The notes under the pieces are model-generated. The model was not told the DNA's origin, did no database searches, and saw only the letters and a program-made list of their open reading frames with translations. Shown here one piece after another: positions 1 through 6,146 of a stretch of DNA of 10,538 bases (positions within the stretch are counted from its first letter, which is position 1; each line of letters begins with the position of its first letter). The stretch comes from CAYUVA01 sp964448115 [NCBI: uncultured bacterium] (GTDB taxonomy: Bacteria; CAYUVA01). Both the position numbers and the translations under genes were made by a program. The stretch covers positions 20,830-31,367 of the forward strand of contig CAYUVA010000046.1 in the NCBI GenBank assembly GCA_964448115.1. The letters run 5' to 3'.

Positions 1-128
1 GGGGGGGGGAAACAGCCCCGAAAGACCGAATCTAATCACCCTCATTTTTACCTATGTCCCTTTTTCTTTTCCCCCCGTGTTCACGGTTGTCCCCTCTTCT
101 TTTCCCCCCCGTTCACGGGGGGGATTAA
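1..128. repeat. 128-bp tandem repeat unit, first copy
   Basis: Bases 1-55 (nine G, AAA, then a block ending in CCTCATTTTTACCTAT) recur exactly at 129-183, giving a direct repeat with a 128-bp period. Only the first 55 bases of the second copy are present before galK begins. The rest of the unit (56-128) has its own weak period of about 33 bp: TGTCCC, a T-rich stretch, CTTTTCCCCCC and GTTCACGG occur near 55-86 and again near 88-119. The unit contains no convincing ORF. Because the window opens exactly on the G-run, the array may continue to the left. Confidence 0.85.
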
Positions 129-137
129 GGGGGGGGG
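104..137. repeat. G/C-run palindrome and G-rich tract
   Basis: Positions 104-123 read C7, GTTCAC, G7. This is a perfect 9-bp inverted repeat (CCCCCCCGT / ACGGGGGGG) around TC. It is followed by ATTAA and a nine-G run (129-137). The G7 and G9 runs could each supply two G-tracts, so the plus strand at 117-137 could form a G-quadruplex as an alternative to the hairpin. The homopolymers are also prone to slippage and sequencing error. Function is unknown; similar G-rich palindromic elements are common as dispersed intergenic repeats in bacteria. Confidence 0.6.
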
Positions 138-183
138 AAACAGCCCCGAAAGACCGAATCTAATCACCCTCATTTTTACCTAT
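129..183. repeat. Partial second copy of the 128-bp repeat
   Basis: This copy is identical over 55 bases to 1-55, including the length of the nine-G run. Identity stops at 183/184, which is the first T of the putative galK -35 box (TTGACA, 183-188). The array therefore ends at the galK promoter and contributes only one base to it. Confidence 0.85.
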
Positions 184-212
184 TGACAAATTGTGTCATT
201 TATGCTTGTATT
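183..212 (+). promoter_or_regulatory. Putative galK promoter with operator-like inverted repeat
   Basis: A perfect -35 hexamer TTGACA (183-188) is followed after 18 bp by a weak -10 candidate, TGTATT (207-212). The expected transcription start would be about 219, only a few bases before the galK ATG at 222. An inverted repeat, TGACA-N5-TGTCA (184-198), overlaps the -35 box. That is a typical position for a repressor operator. The -35 and the inverted repeat are plain in the sequence; the -10 is poor and promoter function is inferred. Confidence 0.4.
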
Positions 213-221
213 TCTCTTGCC

Positions 222-1337
222 ATGAAGAAGTCTTTGATCGTAAGGGTTCCTGGCAGGATCAACCTCATCGGTGAACATACCGACTACAGCCTCGGTCTGG
301 TTCTCCCTGCTGCAATCAACCGCTACCTCAAGTTCACCCTGAGCGAGAAGCAGCGCAAAACGATGAAGCTAAAGGCGATCGATCTCGACGAGGTCATCGA
401 GGTTTCGCTATCCTCTAACATTCCACGCAACCAGAATATTTGGTCTAACTATGTCTTGGGGATCTATTTCCAGATGATCCGTGGCGGACCACCCATAGGT
501 CTCGATGCATCGATCTCCAGCGAGATTCCCATTGGTGCCGGCTTGAGCAGCTCGGCGGCGCTTATCGTTGCCGCCGGCTTATCGTTCATGAAGTTCTTCA
601 ACCTTGAGATTGATGATCTTAATTTCATGCGACTCTGCCGCCAGGCGGAAATGAGATACACCGGCGTGCAGTGCGGTATAATGGACTACTTCGGGGTTTT
701 CCTGGCAAAGGCGAACCATGCTTTGTTCCTCGATTGCAGCACCCTCGAATTCGCACATATACCGCTAAACTTCGAGAAGAATAATGTCAAAATCCTAGTG
801 ATAGATAGCCGCATCAAGCGCGAACTTACCAGCAGTAATTACAACGTGCGCCAAAACGAATGCGCCAAGGCAATTGAAATATTAAATGCAAAAGGTTACC
901 AGATCGAACACCCCAGCATGATCAAGGAAACACAACTAGGGTTTATACAAGATATTCTACCTGAAGAACTCTACAAGCGGATGAAGCATGTGGTTACCGA
1001 GAACCTGCGCGTCAAGGAAGCGGTGGCTGCGCTCAATCGAAAAGACCTGCAAACACTCGGCAACCTGATCAGGAAATCCCATGAGAGCCTGAGCCATGAT
1101 TACAAGGTGAGCATCCCGGAGATCGATCACATCGTCGAGATCGCCAATGAACACCCAGGTGTGCTAGGCGCGAGGATCATGGGTGGAGGCTTCGGAGGAG
1201 CTGCCCTTTGTCTAGCTTATGAGGATGCCGTGGAGGAACTGTCCAGCATTATGGAGGAGAAATATTACAAGCCAAAGGAGCTTGAGCCTGGCATCTACGA
1301 CCTGGAAGTGGTTGACGGAGCCAAGTACTTCAACTAG
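222..1337 (+). CDS. galK: Galactokinase (GHMP kinase family)
   Basis: The product is predicted to phosphorylate galactose with ATP to galactose-1-phosphate in the cytoplasm, the first committed step of the Leloir pathway. It has 371 residues, slightly shorter than E. coli GalK (about 382). Visible motifs are the galactokinase signature GRINLIGEHTDY (11-22; R12, E18, H19 and D21 match the sugar-site residues), the ATP loop PIGAGLSSSAAL (103-114), the catalytic-Asp motif CGIMD (D155), Y207 in the sugar-contacting segment, and the third GHMP motif GARIMGGGFGG (316-326). I chose the ATG at 222 because the signature then falls at the usual distance. The longer reading from TTG 183 would run through the -35 box. 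No Shine-Dalgarno sequence precedes the ATG. Two positions depart from the usual motifs: MDY where MDQ is typical, and GARIMGGG for GARMTGGG. No galT, galE or sugar transporter lies in the window. A related sugar kinase is possible but less likely. Confidence 0.92.
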   Translation: MKKSLIVRVPGRINLIGEHTDYSLGLVLPAAINRYLKFTLSEKQRKTMKLKAIDLDEVIEVSLSSNIPRNQNIWSNYVLGIYFQMIRGGPPIGLDASISSEIPIGAGLSSSAALIVAAGLSFMKFFNLEIDDLNFMRLCRQAEMRYTGVQCGIMDYFGVFLAKANHALFLDCSTLEFAHIPLNFEKNNVKILVIDSRIKRELTSSNYNVRQNECAKAIEILNAKGYQIEHPSMIKETQLGFIQDILPEELYKRMKHVVTENLRVKEAVAALNRKDLQTLGNLIRKSHESLSHDYKVSIPEIDHIVEIANEHPGVLGARIMGGGFGGAALCLAYEDAVEELSSIMEEKYYKPKELEPGIYDLEVVDGAKYFN

Positions 1338-1340
1338 GCT

Positions 1341-1362
1341 CTAACTTGCTAAGCGAGGTTAG
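1341..1362. terminator. Stem-loop between convergent galK and lipoprotein genes
   Basis: CTAACTTGC, loop TAA, GCGAGGTTAG can form a stem of about 9 bp with one bulge and one G-T pair. It begins 3 bases after the galK stop and overlaps the lipoprotein stop codon (1359-1361), so it could serve both convergent transcripts. Neither side has a T-run, so it is not a classical intrinsic terminator. Confidence 0.25.
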
Positions 1363-1886
1363 CAATCGAAATCGCAAGGCGCCTTGGAAACGAGATCACC
1401 ATCAACAATTCCATTGCAGGTGCATTCTATCGCTTCACCTAGATAAATGCCATTGAGATTCACGGTTGCTGTTCCCTGGAACTCTCCGCTGTCCGATAAT
1501 ACAATCTCGGCGCTGATACGAAGGGTTATAACCGGATCCTCAAGAGCCAAAGTACCCTCGATGTTTACATTACCATTGTCGTAGTTTCCCTGAACAGGAA
1601 ATCGGTAGCATTCTGAGCTTGGCAGTTCCGATTGCACCTGAATGTACCCGCTTACCAGGTTTCCATCGATATCCAGCTCTAGAAGCCCCTCATAGGCGAT
1701 TATAACCAGGATCAGAATCCGACATTGATCGCTTCCCTGGCAGTTATTCAATACGAATTCGTAGTCATAACAACCAAACGGTATCGGCACAACATCATCA
1801 TCTTCATCTTCTTCATAACAACCGATGGGCAAGAAGGCTGTAAGCAAGATAACAATTATCAGTGTTTTCAAGATCGATCTCCTCAT
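1359..1886 (-). CDS. Cysteine-rich predicted lipoprotein, function unknown
   Basis: The protein has 175 residues and no family I recognise. The N-terminus is a lipoprotein-type signal: MRRS, a hydrophobic core (about 8-21) and C23 in the context LPIGC. The -3 residue is Pro, so the lipobox is imperfect. An acidic stretch (EEDEDDD, 25-31) follows. The rest is rich in alternating hydrophobic and polar strands with Gly turns, such as LELDIDGNLVSGYIQV and GEFQGTATVNL, which suggests an all-beta fold. Eight more cysteines (39, 49, 55, 93, 155, 157, 171, 175) suggest disulfides and an extracytoplasmic location; the chain ends in Cys. I chose the ATG at 1886 because GAGGAG lies 7 bases upstream. A longer reading begins at TTG 1901 and would overlap that site. 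The gene lies 61 bp downstream of the large secreted wall enzyme on the same strand, so co-transcription is likely, and it converges on galK. Confidence 0.72.
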   Translation of the reverse strand: MRRSILKTLIIVILLTAFLPIGCYEEDEDDDVVPIPFGCYDYEFVLNNCQGSDQCRILILVIIAYEGLLELDIDGNLVSGYIQVQSELPSSECYRFPVQGNYDNGNVNIEGTLALEDPVITLRISAEIVLSDSGEFQGTATVNLNGIYLGEAIECTCNGIVDGDLVSKAPCDFDC

Positions 1887-1947
1887 TTCATCTCTCCTCA
1901 AATGATAACTTCAATCAAATAAACGAACAAGCAGCGAATCAATAAAT

Positions 1948-4900
1948 CTATGGATATACGATAAGATATGGCCAGGGATTCCCCTGAATGCCGCCTAGAA
2001 ATGGCATCAGCTCCAGGTTGAATGTCTCGCTGAAAGGCAGGGTGAATCCCTCGATGCGCAGGTAGAAGACGCGCTCGAACTGCTCGCTCGGCTCCAGAAA
2101 GAGACCAGTCGGCGACCCCTGGTAATAAACCTTAACACCCATTGAGCTTATCCAGGAGCCAATCGACTCGTATTCACCCACCTGGCAATAAAGTTCCATA
2201 GTGTCAGGCACACCCCGCACCAACCGGGTTGACATGTATCCAGCGAACTCAATAAAGGGGCATTGCACCGCGCTGGTAGCAGTCGCTGTCGGAGTTACAT
2301 AAGGGGGCATGGTGGCAGTTGGTGTATCGGTGGGGTGATCGGTCGGCGTAGCGCTCGCTGTCGGCGTAACTGAAGGCGCGATGCTTGGAGTTGCCGTCGG
2401 CGTCGTTGTCGGAGTCAATCGCCAGGGAAGACCCGGAACGGAAGCCTCCTGTGCATAAGGACCGCTTAGATAATCATCCCAATACCCCCTATCCTCAATG
2501 TAGGTATAGGCGAAGCTCGATTGACCGGGAAGACCCTTGGATCGCACATAAGCGATCTCATCAGCTATCTCGCTGAAGTCTTCATAGTTGCAGCTCATCC
2601 CCGGATAGATGTGTCTCCCATAAGCCCTGTCTGCATAGAAATCGACCAGAACATCGAAGTAGGGCGGGCTGCCTCCGATTGACCAATATATCATGGGGGT
2701 TATTGCATCGATCATGCCGCCCCGCAGCCAGTCGATCGAGTCCTGGTAGTAATCATAATAAGCCTCGGCAGCTCCCCAACCCCAGAGATCCTGATATACA
2801 CCGACCACAGCGGCGCTAAGCGTAACCTGGCGGGGTAGGCTAAGGATATCGCTGTAAATCTGGCTCACCACATCGCCAAGTATCCAGCGCTGAAAATCAT
2901 CCCAGGGCAGCGACTGTGGATTATCATTGACGAAGCGATCCAGAGTCCAGGCATCGTAAGAATAAACGCTCGAAGGATAGCGTATATAATCGAGGTGAAT
3001 GCCATCAACCAGATAATAGGTTGTTATCTCGTTGATGACCATACGCAAGTGCTGTATGTACTCGGGGATTCCTGGGCTGAAGAAGACATAGCCGCTATTC
3101 AGTTGCATCCTCTGCCCCTGATCATCGACGCAGAGCCATTCCGGGTGCGCGTTGTACAGGTGCGGAGGCTCGCACGGTGGCGGAGGTGTGGTGCCGCTCC
3201 AGCAGGTCATGGCGTTTACCCAGGCGTGAAGCTCGATGCCGTTGATATGCGCCTCCTCAATGGCCACCATCAGCGGATCCCAGCCGGGATGTTGCCCCAA
3301 AGTGCCGCTCAGCTCCGCTGCCCACGGCTCGTAGCTGCTGTCGTAGAAGGCATCCGCCCTCCCCCTGACCTGGAAGAAGACTACATTGAAGTTGTGCTGG
3401 GCAGCCTTTTGGATGATGCTGCGCACATCGGACTCGGTGCTGTAGTTCCACCTGGTTACCCACAGGGCGCGGAACTCCTCGCTCGGTTGAGAAGGGGTTT
3501 CGGTCGGAGAGGCAGTGAATGTCTCGGTTGGTGTAAGTGTCGGCGTTCTGCTCGGTGTAAAGGTGGGCGCATCAGTTGGACTGCTAGTCGGCGTTCTGCT
3601 CGCCGTATATGTAGGTGCTCCTGTTGGAGTACGGGTAGGCGACAAGGTCGGCGTCCTGGTTGGCGTATAGGTAATAAAAGGCGTATCCGTTGATGTTGAT
3701 GAGGCTGTGGGTGTCCTGGTTGCTGTACGAGTTGGTGTTCTGGTGGGTGTGCGTGTGGGAGTCGGGCTTACCCCGCTTATGCGAACGAACTTGGCAGCAG
3801 CGGTTCGCAGCACCCCGGAGGTCGCATTCCCTCGATTATGCTCCACTTTACCGGCAGTCCCCGTGTTGAAGTAGTATCTTCCAAGGTAAACCCATGTATC
3901 TTGAAGCTCCTCAAGCTGATCGATATAGTGGTCGCTAGTGCCCCCTGCATGGTGCACCCTGTACAGCACATCGTTCAAGCCGACGCTCCCCCAGGCAACA
4001 TAGAGATCGTAATCCCCTGCAACCGATATATTCGGCTGATAGTACGCTGATCTTCCGCCATAGACCGCGCTTGTCCATCGAGTTCCGCTTGCGATGCAGC
4101 CTTGCGCGGTGCAGATCGAAGTGGTGCTATCCGCCCAGGTGCCGCTCTCGGAGTACCAGACATTGTTATGCCCATCCGGATAGCTCTCAATGATGATCGT
4201 CTCCTGGGGGATAGGAGTGTTGGTCGGTGTCGGCGTTGGTTCACCTCCATGCAGACGCTCATAGACCGCATCGCGAAGCCACCCGCTACTAGGATCGCTA
4301 CCAATGTACCCATAAAGTATATCCCCTGGGCATGCAGTTGCGCCGACATCGCGATGTCCATAGATAGTCCTCATATTATCGCCATAGTTCCTGTAATAGT
4401 CCATACCATAAGGATCGATAGTATCGGTTACATGTCCAGCCATCCAGGCGAAGAGATCAGCCAGGGAATTAAGCATGGCGCTGGTCGGCTGGTGATTGTA
4501 TGGCGGATGAAAGTACCCCATGCAGGAAATGCCCATGGAGTCGCAGTTATATCCATCATGTGCACCCCTGACATAGTCTCCCCCGTAACGCCCCTCAAAG
4601 ATATGACCATGCTTACAGAATAGGTAATTATAACCAATGTCGCTCCAGCCGTTGTGATCCATGTGGTAGTCCTGATGCGCTCGCACCCGAGCCTTGCACT
4701 GTTCGAGCGTCTCCGCGTTCCAGTCCGAGGGGGCTGCGGTGTGGTGAACGCACAGGTGGGTGGTCTCATAGCAGTAACTTGGTGAGCCGTTCATCGGTCT
4801 AGCGCCCCACTCGCTGCGGGATATAACCGGCGGCTTGGGGTAGATGTCCTTGGACAAATCCGATGGCTTCACGGTAGGCTCCGCCCCCCCTTTGTATGGC

Positions 4901-5424
4901 TTGGTGCTATCGAAGAACAGGATGCTCAGCCGTTGCAACTCCAAGGGCATCGGTTCTGCGTTTATCCGGAGCCTTATCGAGTCATATACCGCCTCATTCA
5001 TGGTCAGCAGGGTTGAAGCTGTGCCGCCATGGAAAGGATTGCGCCTGCCATCAGGATAGGTTGGCGAGATCTCATCATCGTTGAGGGGAAGCTCCTTCCA
5101 GTCGGTGTAACCACCTTTCCTGCCCAGCGAGACCTCGATGATATAAGAACGCTCACCGGTGATCCCTGGAAGCCAGTTTATTGCCAGGGCATTGAACTTG
5201 CTCGGCGATACAATTTCAAGCAGATGCTCGCCTTCCTTGAGGGTAAGGGGTTTGATGAGTATGACCTTCTCGTAATCGCCAGCCTTCTCGATATCCTCCC
5301 TTACCCGCTGTCCAGGCTCGCTATCGAAGATATGCACCACAGCCACTGTCCTTGCCAGACAGACGCTGATAAAGGATAATGAAACCAAGAAAGATATTGC
5401 TAATATGACCCCTAGCTTCCTCAT
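1948..5424 (-). CDS. Secreted multidomain peptidoglycan hydrolase: amidase + golvesin-like domain + GHL10
   Basis: This 1158-residue exported protein has a type I signal peptide (1-24, CLA|RT) and these regions. (1) An unnamed beta-rich domain, about 26-195. (2) A PGRP/Amidase_2 domain, about 200-375: VHHTA, IGYNYLF, GHRDV and ACPG supply zinc ligands H227, H357 and C365 (H-to-C spacing of 8 as in T7 lysozyme) and Y265. This family cleaves the MurNAc-L-Ala bond. (3) A golvesin/xanthan-lyase-CBD-like domain, about 408-549. (4) A Thr/Pro linker, about 553-648. (5) A glycosyl-hydrolase-like 10 (GHL10, DUF187) domain, about 649-1000, with RALWVT, DGIHLDYIRYP (D812) and DAITPMIYW; E. coli DigH of this family cuts peptide-free glycans. 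(6) A second Thr/Pro linker, about 1004-1052. (7) A C-terminal domain I do not recognise, about 1053-1158. A GAAAGG sequence 11 bases upstream supports the ATG, and a good promoter precedes it. Substrate (own wall or another cell's) is not known. Confidence 0.92.
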   Translation of the reverse strand: MRKLGVILAISFLVSLSFISVCLARTVAVVHIFDSEPGQRVREDIEKAGDYEKVILIKPLTLKEGEHLLEIVSPSKFNALAINWLPGITGERSYIIEVSLGRKGGYTDWKELPLNDDEISPTYPDGRRNPFHGGTASTLLTMNEAVYDSIRLRINAEPMPLELQRLSILFFDSTKPYKGGAEPTVKPSDLSKDIYPKPPVISRSEWGARPMNGSPSYCYETTHLCVHHTAAPSDWNAETLEQCKARVRAHQDYHMDHNGWSDIGYNYLFCKHGHIFEGRYGGDYVRGAHDGYNCDSMGISCMGYFHPPYNHQPTSAMLNSLADLFAWMAGHVTDTIDPYGMDYYRNYGDNMRTIYGHRDVGATACPGDILYGYIGSDPSSGWLRDAVYERLHGGEPTPTPTNTPIPQETIIIESYPDGHNNVWYSESGTWADSTTSICTAQGCIASGTRWTSAVYGGRSAYYQPNISVAGDYDLYVAWGSVGLNDVLYRVHHAGGTSDHYIDQLEELQDTWVYLGRYYFNTGTAGKVEHNRGNATSGVLRTAAAKFVRISGVSPTPTRTPTRTPTRTATRTPTASSTSTDTPFITYTPTRTPTLSPTRTPTGAPTYTASRTPTSSPTDAPTFTPSRTPTLTPTETFTASPTETPSQPSEEFRALWVTRWNYSTESDVRSIIQKAAQHNFNVVFFQVRGRADAFYDSSYEPWAAELSGTLGQHPGWDPLMVAIEEAHINGIELHAWVNAMTCWSGTTPPPPCEPPHLYNAHPEWLCVDDQGQRMQLNSGYVFFSPGIPEYIQHLRMVINEITTYYLVDGIHLDYIRYPSSVYSYDAWTLDRFVNDNPQSLPWDDFQRWILGDVVSQIYSDILSLPRQVTLSAAVVGVYQDLWGWGAAEAYYDYYQDSIDWLRGGMIDAITPMIYWSIGGSPPYFDVLVDFYADRAYGRHIYPGMSCNYEDFSEIADEIAYVRSKGLPGQSSFAYTYIEDRGYWDDYLSGPYAQEASVPGLPWRLTPTTTPTATPSIAPSVTPTASATPTDHPTDTPTATMPPYVTPTATATSAVQCPFIEFAGYMSTRLVRGVPDTMELYCQVGEYESIGSWISSMGVKVYYQGSPTGLFLEPSEQFERVFYLRIEGFTLPFSETFNLELMPFLGGIQGNPWPYLIVYP
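2269..2415 (-). repeat. Thr/Pro/Ala-rich linker-coding repeat
   Basis: This stretch encodes residues about 1004-1052 of the large hydrolase, between GHL10 and the C-terminal domain. It is rich in TPTAT-type units and, unlike the first long linker, has no arginine. It is low-complexity coding sequence and not a mobile or CRISPR repeat. Confidence 0.8.
3481..3768 (-). repeat. Thr/Pro/Arg-rich linker-coding repeat
   Basis: This stretch encodes residues about 553-648 of the large hydrolase, joining the golvesin-like and GHL10 domains. It is built on degenerate 12-base (TPTR-type) units. Arginines fall at 558, 562, 566 and 570, exactly four apart, then at 590, 598, 610 and 626. The last 30 residues carry Asp and Glu instead. 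Such linkers are usually extended and often glycosylated. The similar but Arg-free linker encoded at 2269-2415 separates GHL10 from the C-terminal domain. Confidence 0.85.
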
Positions 5425-5452
5425 CTATTTAAGTACCTTTCGACCTTGTAAT

Positions 5453-5481
5453 ATTTTAACCCTATAAGCAGCTAAAATCAA
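5453..5481 (-). promoter_or_regulatory. Promoter of the large wall-hydrolase gene
   Basis: On the minus strand, TTGATT (5476-5481) lies exactly 17 bp from TAAAAT (5453-5458). Each matches the sigma-70 consensus at four or more positions. The predicted start, near 5446, leaves a leader of about 22 bases containing GAAAGG ahead of the ATG at 5424. This promoter lets the hydrolase and lipoprotein genes be expressed apart from rdgB, which ends 91 bp upstream with no clear terminator. Confidence 0.6.
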
Positions 5482-5515
5482 GCAATGACGAAGTAGTTTA
5501 TTTCCATGCGGAGGC

Positions 5516-6115
5516 TTATTTCAAAAAGTGTGAGAGGATGAAATCTCGTGCTGCCCTGAAGGCTATCGCACGATGGCTGATGCGATTCTTGATATCTAAA
5601 CCTAGCTCGGCAAAGGTCTGGTCATACCCATCGGGGATGAAGATGGGATCGTAACCGAAGCCGCTGCCTCCCCGCGGTTCATTTGAAATATGTCCCTTTA
5701 CCACCCCTAGGAATACCTTACGAATGTTTGATTCTGGATGTACAAAGCCTACAGCGCAGCGAAATGAGGCTGAGCGGTCTTTGCCAGTTAGCTTGCCTAG
5801 CTTTTCGAGGATATACTCATTTTTCGTCTCATCTTTAGCCTCATCACCAAGGAACCTGGCGGAATAGACACCAGGAAAGCCATCGAGTGCATCAACGAAG
5901 ATGCCAGAGTCATCGGATATGGCGGGAAGGTTAGCCAGCAATGCCACCTGGTCAGCCTTGCTTAGCGCATTAGCTTCTATGGTCGTCTCATCCTCGATTA
6001 GCTCAATATCCAATCCGAGCTGATCCAATCCCGTTATCGAGATCCTTGAACCAGCGAAGATATCATTCACCTCTTTTAGCTTGTTCAAGTTGTTGCTGGC
6101 AAGGACTATTTCCAT
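5516..6115 (-). CDS. rdgB: XTP/dITP diphosphatase (RdgB/HAM1 family)
   Basis: This cytoplasmic housecleaning enzyme hydrolyses dITP, ITP and XTP to monophosphates, keeping deaminated purines out of DNA and RNA. Its 199 residues are the normal family length. Motifs appear in order: the N-terminal nucleotide loop ASNNLNK (6-12), SDDSG (67-71; D69 coincides with the E. coli catalytic Asp), the family segment GFPGVYSARF (79-88), GGSGFGYDPIF (149-159) and the C-terminal KNRISHRA (176-183). I chose the ATG at 6115 because the protein then begins directly with MEIVLASNN; the open frame runs 34 codons further upstream into thiD without homology to the family. No Shine-Dalgarno sequence is visible, and a -10-like TATACT lies just upstream, so the mRNA may be nearly leaderless. 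The gene is divergent from thiD with a 31-bp gap. Confidence 0.95.
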   Translation of the reverse strand: MEIVLASNNLNKLKEVNDIFAGSRISITGLDQLGLDIELIEDETTIEANALSKADQVALLANLPAISDDSGIFVDALDGFPGVYSARFLGDEAKDETKNEYILEKLGKLTGKDRSASFRCAVGFVHPESNIRKVFLGVVKGHISNEPRGGSGFGYDPIFIPDGYDQTFAELGLDIKNRISHRAIAFRAARDFILSHFLK

Positions 6116-6137
6116 TTGAAAAATAAAATAGTATAAT
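6109..6137 (+). promoter_or_regulatory. Putative thiD promoter, leaderless start predicted
   Basis: A perfect -10 TATAAT (6132-6137) lies 17 bp after TTTCCA (6109-6114, four of six -35 matches). The predicted transcription start is about 6144, only about 3 bases before the thiD ATG at 6147. The -35 hexamer overlaps the start codon of rdgB on the other strand (6113-6115). Confidence 0.55.
6130..6135 (-). promoter_or_regulatory. Putative rdgB -10 element overlapping the thiD -10
   Basis: The minus strand reads TATACT here (five of six consensus bases). The -35 region at 17-bp spacing (GTTACT, 6153-6158) is weak and lies inside thiD. Predicted start is about 6123, giving a leader of about 8 bases. 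The element shares four base pairs (6132-6135) with the plus-strand TATAAT of thiD, so the two cannot be occupied at once. Confidence 0.4.
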
Positions 6138-6146
6138 TGTATCCAA

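Noticed and set aside
183-221. N-terminal extension of galK from TTG 183
   Set aside because: It would begin inside the -35 box and put 13 non-homologous residues before the normal galactokinase start.
2995-3693. 232-codon plus-strand open frame antisense to the wall hydrolase
   Set aside because: It lies opposite conserved GHL10 and linker codons. Its translation is Arg/Gly-rich with no domain, as expected from the complement of Thr/Pro-rich coding sequence.
3481-3768. Repeated short units that might be read as a CRISPR array
   Set aside because: The repeats are degenerate 12-base codon units within a reading frame, with no unique spacers of constant length.
5425-5515. Terminator after rdgB
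   Set aside because: No stem followed by a T-run is visible; the stretch is explained by the hydrolase promoter and short leader.
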